From Nocardioides luteus (lineage in GTDB: Bacteria > Actinomycetota > Actinomycetes > Propionibacteriales > Nocardioidaceae): DNA of 48,179 bases. The notes beneath the pieces were generated by a model. It searched no databases. It was not told where the DNA came from and saw only the letters and a list, made by a program, of their open reading frames with translations. The stretch is taken from assembly GCF_000960475.2 (NCBI RefSeq), contig NZ_JZDQ02000044.1:1-48179 (forward strand). Direction: 5' to 3'. A program made the translations under genes and the position numbers. This document shows positions 40,553 to 47,839 of this stretch, piece after piece; position 1 is the first letter of the stretch, and every line of letters begins with the position of its first letter.

Positions 40553-41269
40553 GTGACCGAGCCTGACTATCTCCAACCCTTCGTCCTGCCGACCCGGAAG
40601 CGCCCGCACGAGCGCCACGACACCTTCGACCTGTATGCGCCCGACGGCGAGGCGCCACAGCCGGCGATCGTGTTCATCCACGGCGGCCCGATCCCGGAGG
40701 AGATGAAGCCGCTGCCACGGGACTGGCCGATCTTCCAGGGGTACGCATCGACCGCCGCCGAACGCGGTCTCGTCGGCGTCACGGTCGAGCACGGCCCGCA
40801 CCTGACGCCGGACCCGTTCGGCACCGCGGAACGGGTCATCGCCGAGGCGATCGAGGAGGTCCGCGCAGATCCGCGCGTCGACGCCGACCGCGTCGCGCTG
40901 TGGTTCTTCTCCGGTGGCGGCCTGCTGACCAGCGCCTGGCTCCGTACGCCTCCCCCGTGGCTGCGCTGCCTGGCGGCGACCTACCCGCTGCTGGGCTTCC
41001 TCCCGGGCTGGCCGGAAGATCCCCGCTTCCGCCCCGCCGTGGCGGTGAAGACGGCCGGCGACCTCCCCATCGTTCTCACCCGGGTCGGCCTCGAGGCGCC
41101 CGAGGTCGCCGCCACCGTGGAGGCTTTCGTCGCCACCGCACCCACGGGGCTGACCGTCATCGACGTCCCCGACGGCCATCACAGCTTCGACTGCCTCGAC
41201 CACACCGACCAGTCCCGCGACGCGGTCCGCCGAGCGTTCGACCTGGTCAGCGACCGGCTCCGATCCTGA
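40553..41269 (+). CDS. Alpha/beta hydrolase (dienelactone hydrolase-like)
   Basis: The 238-residue protein has IVFIHGGPIPEE (oxyanion hole), a nucleophile elbow WFFSGGGLLTS with Ser120 (a variant of GxSxG with Phe at the first position), and a catalytic His in DGHHSFDC near residue 212. This fits the alpha/beta hydrolase fold of the dienelactone hydrolase or BAAT-like groups. There is no signal peptide. It probably acts on an ester in the cytoplasm; no substrate can be named. GTG 40553 is the start. It converges with the FAD monooxygenase gene. Confidence 0.78.
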   Translation: MTEPDYLQPFVLPTRKRPHERHDTFDLYAPDGEAPQPAIVFIHGGPIPEEMKPLPRDWPIFQGYASTAAERGLVGVTVEHGPHLTPDPFGTAERVIAEAIEEVRADPRVDADRVALWFFSGGGLLTSAWLRTPPPWLRCLAATYPLLGFLPGWPEDPRFRPAVAVKTAGDLPIVLTRVGLEAPEVAATVEAFVATAPTGLTVIDVPDGHHSFDCLDHTDQSRDAVRRAFDLVSDRLRS

Positions 41270-41301
41270 CTTCCGGCGAGGCCACGTCGTGACCGGACGG
41301 C

Positions 41302-42414
41302 CTACCTGGCCAGCAGCCCGGCCACCGCGCCGACGCACGCCAGCGCGGCGTCGCGGGCGGTGACGGCGGCACCGTTCTGGAGCTGACCGAGCACGCCCAC
41401 GAGCCTGGAGGCCCGCACCAGCCGTTGGGTCGCGGGACGCCGGATGCGGTCGTACGCCACCAGCGCGCTCTCGATCCGGGCGTGGCCCGCGAGCTGCGCA
41501 GCCAGCACGGCGGCGTCCTCGATCGCGGCACAGGCGCCCTGGCCGAGGTTGGGCGTCGTGGCGTGCGCGGCATCCCCCAGCAGCACGACCCGCCCGTGGT
41601 CGAACCGCTTCAGCGGCAGCCGCAGGTCGCAGATGTCTCCGCGGATGACGGCGCTCGGCGGCGTGGCCGCGAGCAGTTGCGGGATCGGCTCGTGCCAGTG
41701 GCCGACCAGCGCGGTGACGTCGGCATGGTGGTCCCCGCCGGTCTCCCCGGCGGGCCGGTTGGCGGTCGCGAACCAGTAGGTCCGGCCGTCCACCAGCGGG
41801 ACGTAACCGAACCGCACCCCGGTCCCCCAGGTCTCCCCGCCCGTGCTCGACGCCTCGCCCGGCACCGGCTGCGCGGTGACGCCGCGGTAGGCGGTGTAGC
41901 CGGCATGACGTACGTCCTCGCGCTGGTGCAGCTCGTTCCTGATCCTGCTGCGGATCCCGTCGGCGGCGACCACGAGATCGGCCGGACCGCCGGGGTCGAT
42001 GCCGTCGAGATCGGCGAGGCCCGAGACGGTCACGCCGGTGCGTACCTCGACCCCGTCGCGCGCCGCCAGCGCACCCACCAGGGCCTCGTGCAGCCGAGCC
42101 CGGTGCACCATCACCGGTGTGTGGGCAGCGGCGTCGGCGCGCACCTTCGCCAGCCAGCGTCCGTCGGGCCGACGCAGCCCCGCCTGGATCGCCGGCCGGG
42201 TCCCGTCCACGAGTCGATCCGCGACCCCGAGGTCGGTGAGGATCCGCCACGCCCGCGGCCAGATCGAGAGGCCGGCACCGACCTCGCCGAGCTCCGGCGC
42301 CCGCTCCAGCACGGTGACCTGCCACCCGGTCCGCGACAGCGCGAGCGCCGCGGTGAGCCCGCCGATCCCCGCACCGACCACCACGGCGCTCCGACTGCTC
42401 GTCGTTCCACTCAC
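41302..42414 (-). CDS. FAD-dependent aromatic monooxygenase (PHBH fold)
   Basis: The 370-residue protein has GAGIGG (14-19) for FAD, DLVVAADGIRSRIRNEL, with the DG motif for both nucleotides, and a late GDAAHATTPNLGQGACAAIEDA, here GDAAHATTPNLGQGA. These are the three fingerprints of group A flavoprotein hydroxylases. GTG 42414 was chosen because it places the first strand a few residues from the start; a longer frame starting at 42486 would overlap the 18-bp palindrome at 42473. It probably hydroxylates an aromatic or related ring compound with NAD(P)H and O2. It shares a divergent promoter region with the GH10 gene. Confidence 0.87.
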   Translation of the reverse strand: MSGTTSSRSAVVVGAGIGGLTAALALSRTGWQVTVLERAPELGEVGAGLSIWPRAWRILTDLGVADRLVDGTRPAIQAGLRRPDGRWLAKVRADAAAHTPVMVHRARLHEALVGALAARDGVEVRTGVTVSGLADLDGIDPGGPADLVVAADGIRSRIRNELHQREDVRHAGYTAYRGVTAQPVPGEASSTGGETWGTGVRFGYVPLVDGRTYWFATANRPAGETGGDHHADVTALVGHWHEPIPQLLAATPPSAVIRGDICDLRLPLKRFDHGRVVLLGDAAHATTPNLGQGACAAIEDAAVLAAQLAGHARIESALVAYDRIRRPATQRLVRASRLVGVLGQLQNGAAVTARDAALACVGAVAGLLAR

Positions 42415-42472
42415 GACGCGCAATCTAGCCGACCGAGCCGAACTCCGTCCGAGCAGACCCTTGCGCACAGCA

Positions 42473-42490
42473 ATCGTTGTCGACAACGAT
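42473..42490. promoter_or_regulatory. Perfect 18-bp palindrome before the GH10 gene (LacI-type operator candidate)
   Basis: ATCGTTGTCGACAACGAT (42473-42490) is fully self-complementary. It is 36 bp before the GH10 start and 58 bp before the divergent monooxygenase start. A related sequence lies before the deacetylase gene at 44478. A central CG and even symmetry are typical of LacI-family sites; no LacI gene is in the window. Confidence 0.65.
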
Positions 42491-42526
42491 TTACATCCGC
42501 GTAACCCTTACCCCCGAAGGTCTCCC

Positions 42527-43810
42527 GTGAACCAGCCGCTCTCCCCCGACCCGACCCTTCGCCACCGCTCCCACGAGGTGACGCTGAGGCTGCTCCGACC
42601 CGACGGCACTGCGTACGCCGACACCGACGTGGTCGTCGAGCAGACCCGCCACGCCTTCGCCTTCGGCAACGTCGGCTTCGACTTCATCGGTCTGGCGAAC
42701 GGCGACACGGCGGAGTCCCCCGGCGCGGTCTTCGGCGGCGCCGACGCCGAGACCGCCGAGCGGCTCGTGGACCTGTGGCTGGCGGTGTTCAACACGGCGA
42801 CGCTCCCGTTCTACTGGTCCGGTTTCGAGCCCGTGCGCGGCGAGCCCGAGACCGAGCGCCTGCTCACCGCGGCGCGCTGGTTCCGCGACCGCGGAGTGTC
42901 CCTCAAGGGACATCCGCTGGCCTGGCACACCCTCTCCCCCGCCTGGCTCCTCGACGCGCCGGCAGAGGAGGTCGAGCAGGTCCTCCGCGCCCGGATCCGG
43001 CGCGAGGTGACCGCGTTCGACGGGCTGGTCGACACCTGGGACGCGATCAACGAGCTGGTGATCATGCCGGTCTTCGACAACGAGGACCGCCAGAACGCCA
43101 TCACCCGGCTGTGCCGGCGGCTCGGCCGCATCCCGATGGCACGCCTGGCCTTCGAGGAGGCGCGGGCGGCCGGCCCCGGCGTACGTCTCGTCCTCAACGA
43201 CTTCAACATGTCCACGGCCTACGAGTGCCTCATCGAGGGCGTGCTCGAGGCGGGGATCCGGGTGGACGCGATCGGCCTGCAGAGCCACATGCACCAGGGC
43301 TATTGGGGTGAGGAGCGGACCCTGGAGATCCTCGACCGGTTCGCCCGCTTCGGCCTCCCGCTCCACCTCAGCGAGACGACGCTCCTCTCCGGCGACCTCA
43401 TGCCGGCCGAGATCGAGGACCTCAACGACCACCAGGTGCCCAGCTGGCCCTCGACCCCCGAGGGCGAGGCGCGTCAAGCCGACGAGCTCGTACGTCACTA
43501 CCGCACCCTGCTCTCGCACCCGTCGGTCGAGGCGATCACCTACTGGGGCCTCACCGACCTCGGGTCCTGGCTCGGAGCGCCCGCGGGTCTGGTGCGCGCC
43601 GACGGCACACCGAAACCGGCGTACGACGCGCTCCACCGCCTGGTCAAGGACGAGTGGTGGCTGGGACCGACGCGCCTGCGCACCGACGCCGAGGGGCGGA
43701 TGAAGGTGCGCGGATGGGCGGGCGACTACCGGGTCGACATCGAGGACTCGACCGCGGCGTTCGAGCTGGGGCCCGACACCTCGCGAACCGGGGTGACCGT
43801 TACGCCGTGA
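42527..43810 (+). CDS. GH10 endo-1,4-beta-xylanase-like glycoside hydrolase without signal peptide
   Basis: The 427-residue protein has the GH10 TIM-barrel signatures. LKGHPLAWHTLSPAW binds substrate, WDAINE carries the acid/base Glu176, and LHLSETTLLSG carries the nucleophile Glu283. A further GLQSHMHQGYW and ITYWGLTD are typical. An N-terminal carbohydrate-binding-like extension (1-45) contains HEVTLRLLRPDGTAYADTDV, a GH10-associated sequence. No signal peptide is present, so it acts inside the cell or is secreted by a non-classical path; intracellular GH10 enzymes degrade imported short xylo-oligosaccharides. GTG 42527 follows GAAGG. A palindrome lies upstream. Its last 11 bp overlap the convergent deacetylase gene. 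Confidence 0.85.
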   Translation: MNQPLSPDPTLRHRSHEVTLRLLRPDGTAYADTDVVVEQTRHAFAFGNVGFDFIGLANGDTAESPGAVFGGADAETAERLVDLWLAVFNTATLPFYWSGFEPVRGEPETERLLTAARWFRDRGVSLKGHPLAWHTLSPAWLLDAPAEEVEQVLRARIRREVTAFDGLVDTWDAINELVIMPVFDNEDRQNAITRLCRRLGRIPMARLAFEEARAAGPGVRLVLNDFNMSTAYECLIEGVLEAGIRVDAIGLQSHMHQGYWGEERTLEILDRFARFGLPLHLSETTLLSGDLMPAEIEDLNDHQVPSWPSTPEGEARQADELVRHYRTLLSHPSVEAITYWGLTDLGSWLGAPAGLVRADGTPKPAYDALHRLVKDEWWLGPTRLRTDAEGRMKVRGWAGDYRVDIEDSTAAFELGPDTSRTGVTVTP

Positions 43811-44462
43811 CACCGCCTTGCGGCAGGGTGAAGCCGTATCCCTCGGCAAGCTTCTCCGGGAGCACCGTCTCGACCGCGCGGACGGTGTTCTCGCGGTTGC
43901 CGCCACCGTCGTGGGCCAGGACCACCGCGCCGGGCTGGATCGCCGCCCGGAGGTTGTTCGTCAGGGTCTCCTCGGAGAGGTCGTTGCCGTCCCAGTCGAA
44001 GATGACGTTGCCCAGCCCGAGCGGCTGCATGCCGAGGGCTGCGGCGACCTCTCCGGTGGTGCCCCAGCTGCCGTTGGGAGCCCGGAAGTAGGGCACCTTC
44101 TGGGCCGGGTCACCCAGCGCCTCCCGGATCGTGGCCAGGTTGGCCGCGAGGTCACGCTCCACCTGAACAGGAGACCAGCTGCCCATGTCGGCGTAGGAGG
44201 TCGAGTGGTTGCACAGGGTGTGGCCCTCGGCGACGATGCGCCTCAGGATCGTGGCGCCGCCGGGAGCGGTGATGTTCTGGCCGATCACACAGAACACCGC
44301 GGTGACCTGGTGCGCCGCCAGGATGTCCAGCAGGCGATCCGTCTCGCCGGGGTTCGGGCCGTCGTCGAAGGTCAGGGCGGCCACCTTGCCCGTACCCCGG
44401 GCGGCGGCGAGCGGCGTCGACGTCGGACGGACCGCGCCTCCCGGCACCGTGGTGCTCCCCAT
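43800..44462 (-). CDS. Polysaccharide deacetylase (NodB-like) with altered metal motif
   Basis: The 220-residue protein has the NodB core TFDDGPNPGETDRLLDIL (Asp33-Asp34), a catalytic RAPNGSWG, and LAHDGGGNRENTVRAVE, matching motifs 1, 3 and 5 of carbohydrate esterase family 4. Motif 2, usually H-(S/T)-x-x-(S/T)-H, reads HSTSY here (His86, Tyr90), so one metal-binding His is replaced. No signal peptide is seen; the start ATG 44462 follows AAAGGAC. It could deacetylate xylan or chitin oligosaccharides inside the cell, or be a non-metal variant. A palindrome-like sequence related to that before the GH10 gene lies upstream. Confidence 0.78.
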   Translation of the reverse strand: MGSTTVPGGAVRPTSTPLAAARGTGKVAALTFDDGPNPGETDRLLDILAAHQVTAVFCVIGQNITAPGGATILRRIVAEGHTLCNHSTSYADMGSWSPVQVERDLAANLATIREALGDPAQKVPYFRAPNGSWGTTGEVAAALGMQPLGLGNVIFDWDGNDLSEETLTNNLRAAIQPGAVVLAHDGGGNRENTVRAVETVLPEKLAEGYGFTLPQGGVTA

Positions 44463-44477
44463 GGCAGTCCTTTCGAA

Positions 44478-44495
44478 ATCGTTGTCGCACACGAT
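44478..44495. promoter_or_regulatory. Degenerate copy of the GH10 palindrome upstream of the deacetylase
   Basis: The left half ATCGTTGTC (44478-44486) is identical to the palindrome at 42473. The right half GCACACGAT (44487-44495) differs at three positions. It lies 16 bp before the deacetylase start codon, suggesting a common LacI-type regulator for both genes. Confidence 0.5.
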
Positions 44496-44591
44496 CGGGG
44501 CATGGCCGCCCGGTGTCAAGCGACCCGTTTCCCGCGGATCTGAGTATCCGCGCTCATGCGCCTCGCGCCTTCGATCCAGGACCCTGAAGAC

Positions 44592-45011
44592 ATGAAGCTA
44601 TTCGTACGGCTGGCCGTGATGGTCGGCGGCAGCATCCTGTTCTCGGTCGCGACAGACATCCTCTTCCGCACCGAGGACGCCACCATCGGCGTCGGACTGC
44701 TCTACTTCGCGCTGCTACTCACCGTCTCCGGGCTCTGGGGCCTGTGGGACGGCTACCACGCGAAGCGTCTCGCGCCCGTCTTCGTACGCTGGGCGCTGGT
44801 CGCCGGCGCGGTCGGTCTCAGCGGTCCGTTCCGGATCTGGTTCGAGGAGGGTCGCGACCTCGGCGTGCTCTGGAGCGACCTGTGGAACCTGACCCCGTTC
44901 CTCGCTGGGCTCGTCCTCGTCCCCGCCGCGGTGGGCATCGGCATCGGCTACGCCCTCGGCAACGGCGGCGGGACGGTCGGGAACAGCGCGCCGCCACACC
45001 CCTCCCTCTAG
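44592..45011 (+). CDS. Small multi-span membrane protein of unknown function
   Basis: The 139-residue protein has four hydrophobic segments (about 4-24, 33-50, 62-78 and 100-128), with MKLFVRLAVMVGGSILFSVA at the start and a Gly-rich tail. ATG 44592 was preferred because it begins at the first helix; ATG 44556 would add 12 residues. No strong ribosome site decides. The family is not recognised. It is followed by an NTF2-like gene after 35 bp, with a good ribosome site for that gene. Confidence 0.65.
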   Translation: MKLFVRLAVMVGGSILFSVATDILFRTEDATIGVGLLYFALLLTVSGLWGLWDGYHAKRLAPVFVRWALVAGAVGLSGPFRIWFEEGRDLGVLWSDLWNLTPFLAGLVLVPAAVGIGIGYALGNGGGTVGNSAPPHPSL

Positions 45012-45046
45012 GCTCTCTTCCACCACCGACCCAGGAGGAGCCCCAG

Positions 45047-45433
45047 ATGACCACCTTCCGTGAGGCGATCGAGGCCAAGGACATGGACGCCGTCGAGTCG
45101 ATGCTGGCCGACGACGTCGTGTTCACCAGCCCGGTCGCGTTCAAGCCCTACTCCGGCCGGGCGATCACCGCCGCGATCCTGCGCGCGGTGGTGAAGGTGT
45201 TCGAGGACTTCACCTACGTACGCGAGATCCACGACGGCGCCCACCACGCCTACGAGTTCACCGCCAAGGTCGACGGCCTCGACCTCAACGGCTGCGACTT
45301 CCTCACCTACGACGAGGAGGGGAAGATCGTCGACTTCAAGGTGATGGTGCGCCCGCTGCGTGCCGCCGAGGCCCTCGCCGCCCGGATGGGCGCGCAGTTC
45401 GAGGAGATCAAGGCAGCAGCGTCGAACGGCTGA
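45047..45433 (+). CDS. NTF2-like/SnoaL-type small protein
   Basis: The 128-residue protein begins MTTFREAIEAKDMDAVESML followed by ADDVVFTSPVAFKPYSGR, the helix-strand opening of the NTF2/SnoaL fold. It continues with YEFTAKVDGLDLNGCDFLTY and KIVDFKVMVRPL. CCAGGAGGAG (45031-45040) supports ATG 45047. Members act as isomerases, cyclases or binding proteins for hydrophobic ligands; no specific role is visible. It converges with the following gene with a 4-bp gap. The cone fold suggests a small ligand, but no catalytic pair can be assigned. Confidence 0.8.
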   Translation: MTTFREAIEAKDMDAVESMLADDVVFTSPVAFKPYSGRAITAAILRAVVKVFEDFTYVREIHDGAHHAYEFTAKVDGLDLNGCDFLTYDEEGKIVDFKVMVRPLRAAEALAARMGAQFEEIKAAASNG

Positions 45434-45437
45434 GCCG

Positions 45438-45749
45438 TCAGTCGGCCGATCGTCGTTCGCGCCGTTCCTGCAAGCGCTGCTGAGCCTCGGGCAGGAACTT
45501 CAGGCACGGCGCGTCGGCGTCGGGGTGCTTCTCGGTGAGGTGGAAGATCCATCGGTCCATGGCCGCCATGAAGCCGTTGTCCTCACCGGACCGGTAGGTC
45601 GCCCACTTGATCCTGTCCCGGACGACGCACTCCGTGCACGTGACCTTGTAGACGAACTGCTGCTCCGCGTCGAGGTCGATCCTCACCGTGGCCAGAGGCC
45701 CGGCCTGCGAGGCTGCCTTCCGCTCACGAGCCGACTTGCTCGCTGTCAT
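45438..45749 (-). CDS. Hypothetical protein with Cys-x-x-Cys motif
   Basis: The 103-residue protein has a basic N-terminus (MTASKSARERKAASQAG), a strand region with TVRIDLDAEQQFVYKVTCTE, where TCTEC is a Cys-x-x-Cys, and a WIFHLTEKHPDADAPC segment that adds two His and another Cys. The spacing suggests a zinc-binding or treble-clef-like domain, but no family is recognised. It converges with the NTF2-like gene (4-bp gap) and sits 37 bp after the end of the PHB-type esterase, in the same direction. Coding status is moderately supported by GC pattern. Confidence 0.6.
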   Translation of the reverse strand: MTASKSARERKAASQAGPLATVRIDLDAEQQFVYKVTCTECVVRDRIKWATYRSGEDNGFMAAMDRWIFHLTEKHPDADAPCLKFLPEAQQRLQERRERRSAD

Positions 45750-45786
45750 CGGTACACCTCGTTCTCGTCGGGAGACGAAGCCTACG

Positions 45787-47058
45787 TCAGCACGTCGTGA
45801 CCACGTCGAAGCGGCCGCCCGCCGACTCCTGGAGGGTCGTCACGGTGGCGTCGCCCTGGCCCATGTAGTCCTCGGAGACATCGGCGTAGTACGGGTTGTA
45901 GGGGTTGGTCCCGTAGGAGTGCGCTCGCCCGGCGGCTTGGTGCTGGGCGTTGGTCGCCGAGCCGCAGCAGAGGCCGGGCTCGGTCGGCGGATCGGTCGGC
46001 GGGTCGGTGGGGTCCTCGGTGGGCGGGTCGGTCGGCTCGGTGCTCCGATCGACGCGGCGGTTGTTGTCGAAGAAGAAGTCGGTGACGTACGCCGGGTAGT
46101 CGATCGAGTTCGTCGTGATGTAGGAACCGCCGGGGCCGCCACCGGCCGGCCAGTTGTGGCCCATCCCGGTGTTCTGGATGAGCGAGACCCGCGGACCGCT
46201 GCCGTCCGACCACAGCGTCCCGGAGCCGGCGGTGTTGTTGCCGGCCAGCCCCGACAGCGAGAACGACGACTGCGACGTGGCACCGTAGATCCCGGCCATG
46301 ACCTGCGCGTTCAGGGTGTTGTAGCCGGGCGCGACGGTGGTGTCGTTGGAACCGTAGGTCACCGAGGTGACCTGGCTGCCGAAACCTGACGAGGCGGATC
46401 CGGCGAAGCTCCGACAGGTGGTGGTGACCTGTGAATGCGTCACCGCCACGGACCCGATTTGGCCCGACGTCGTACCGACCGACGGCCCGGCGTTGATCCC
46501 GATCCCGGCGAAGACGTCGGGCGCGAGGCAGCCCATCACCATCGTCTCGCCGCCGCCCGAGGACAGTCCGGAGAGGTAGACCTGGTCGGGGTCGATGTCG
46601 AGCGCCGGATCGGCGAGCAGATCGCTGACCAGCTGGAGGAGGTTGTCGTCGTGCCGGCTCGGCGAGGTCCGGGAGTGGTTGCTGTCGTAGTAGTCCCAGC
46701 AACCGAGGAGTACGCCGCCGTTCGGTGCCGCGGGGATCGCCACGACCATGCCCCGCGCCTCCGCGGTCGCGGTCCAGTTGCCGCCGTCACGCAGGTTGGC
46801 CGAGGTCTGGACGCAGCCGTGCAGATTGACCATGAGCGCACGCGCGGTGCCGAGCGTCGGCGCGGTGCCGGGGACGTACAGCTGGGTCGTCATCCCGCCC
46901 GCCGTCCGGGTCGTCCACGTACCGGCGGCCGCCGCAGGATCGGCGGAGGGCGCGACCGCGATCGCCGTACCACCAGCCAGCACCAGGCCGAGGCCCGCGA
47001 GCGCCGCCCCGATCCGTCGTCGCCGCAACCTGGGTGAGATCGGTGACCCGAGACGCAT
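45787..47058 (-). CDS. Secreted PHB depolymerase-family esterase with Thr-Pro linker
   Basis: The 423-residue protein has a signal peptide (RRRRIGAALAGLGLVLAGG, cleavage after an Ala-rich stretch near residue 45). The esterase domain has NLHGCVQT for the oxyanion hole and GLSSGGG with nucleophile Ser166. GHNWPAGG carries the catalytic His. A linker with repeated (D)PPTEDP/DPPT (about 335-358) joins a C-terminal domain of about 60 residues with NAQHQAAGRAHSYGTNPYNP, a cap or substrate-binding module seen in PHB-depolymerase-like proteins. ATG 47058 has GGAGGA at ideal spacing; ATG 47064 is directly against the ribosome site. It probably hydrolyses extracellular polyesters or acylated polysaccharides. 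Confidence 0.87.
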   Translation of the reverse strand: MRLGSPISPRLRRRRIGAALAGLGLVLAGGTAIAVAPSADPAAAAGTWTTRTAGGMTTQLYVPGTAPTLGTARALMVNLHGCVQTSANLRDGGNWTATAEARGMVVAIPAAPNGGVLLGCWDYYDSNHSRTSPSRHDDNLLQLVSDLLADPALDIDPDQVYLSGLSSGGGETMVMGCLAPDVFAGIGINAGPSVGTTSGQIGSVAVTHSQVTTTCRSFAGSASSGFGSQVTSVTYGSNDTTVAPGYNTLNAQVMAGIYGATSQSSFSLSGLAGNNTAGSGTLWSDGSGPRVSLIQNTGMGHNWPAGGGPGGSYITTNSIDYPAYVTDFFFDNNRRVDRSTEPTDPPTEDPTDPPTDPPTEPGLCCGSATNAQHQAAGRAHSYGTNPYNPYYADVSEDYMGQGDATVTTLQESAGGRFDVVTTC

Positions 47059-47189
47059 GACCATTCCTCCTGAGCGAGACCCGCCCACCGCCTCCCGGCG
47101 GGCAGATCGACGGTAGATGTGACGGTCACCACAGGTCTATGTCGACCCGGACCACAATCCGCCGCCCGGATGTATCGATCCGCCGCCGA

Positions 47190-47839
47190 TCAGCGGTACA
47201 GCTCTTCGTCGATGCTCGCCAGCCGCGACGGATGCACCCGCTCCCCCAGCCCGTAGAACTGCAGAAAGCTCATCACCAGCGGCCTCCACCGATCCGGGTC
47301 GATCCGGTTCGGATGACCTTCGAGCCGTACGTCTGGCATGACCCGCACCGCGGTCACCGCGACCTCCACCGCAAGCAGCTTCGGCTCCTCGAGCTCATGG
47401 ATCGCCGAAACGGTCCCCTCGATGTGCACCGGACACTCGGCCACCGACGTCGGCAGCACCGTGTCCGATCCGTACGCGGTCAGCCCGGCATGCGCATGCT
47501 TGTCGGCCCACGTGGACATACCCCCGCTCGACCTTCGCCGCCGACATCGCCGCGTTCCCCGTGGTCAGCGCCAACCGGTCGACCTGGTCGACCATGTCGA
47601 CGCCGGGAAGATTGAGGACGATCTCGGGCCGCTCCCGCACATTGCGCGCCGTCTGCGACGAAGCCCCCATCCCGAGCACCGCCGTACGCCCCAGCCAGAA
47701 CACCGACGACCCCTTCGACAGGCTCAGGACATCACATCGGCATCAGATTCGTGCTGCCGTCCTCATTGAGCGTCGAGAGCAGCACCACCGGCGTACCGAA
47801 GTAGAGAATGGCCGGATCGATGTCGACATGCGTTCCCAT
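47190..47839 (-). pseudogene. Flavin reductase-like domain protein, disrupted
   Basis: Read on the minus strand from ATG 47839, the product starts MGTHVDIDPAILYFGTPVVL and reaches NLMPM, then hits TGA. A 25-nt insertion (47710-47734) separates this from SSVFWLGRTAVLGMGASSQT, which continues the family in another frame. A single extra G in the run at 47507-47509 then shifts the frame again before ADKHAHAGLTAYGSDTVLPT and the terminal PLVMSFLQFYGLGERVHPSR. With both lesions removed the pieces join into one flavin reductase-like (FMN-binding split-barrel) protein of about 200 residues. It is almost certainly inactive. The ends are inferred from conserved boundaries. Confidence 0.8.
47710..47734. 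repeat. 25-nt insertion carrying a CCCTTCGACAGGCTCAGG element
   Basis: The insertion contains CCCTTCGACAGGCTCAGG, a sequence resembling short interspersed repeats found in many copies in some high-GC genomes. GATGT is duplicated in tandem at one junction on the minus strand, as a target duplication might be. It breaks the flavin reductase gene. Copy number in this genome cannot be judged from one window. Confidence 0.55.

Noticed and set aside
39686..42325. An 879-residue minus-strand frame starting inside the monooxygenase region
   Set aside because: Only its last 250 residues are protein-like (the DoxX-like protein). The rest is antisense to the hydrolase and out of frame with the monooxygenase; the true start is near 40438.
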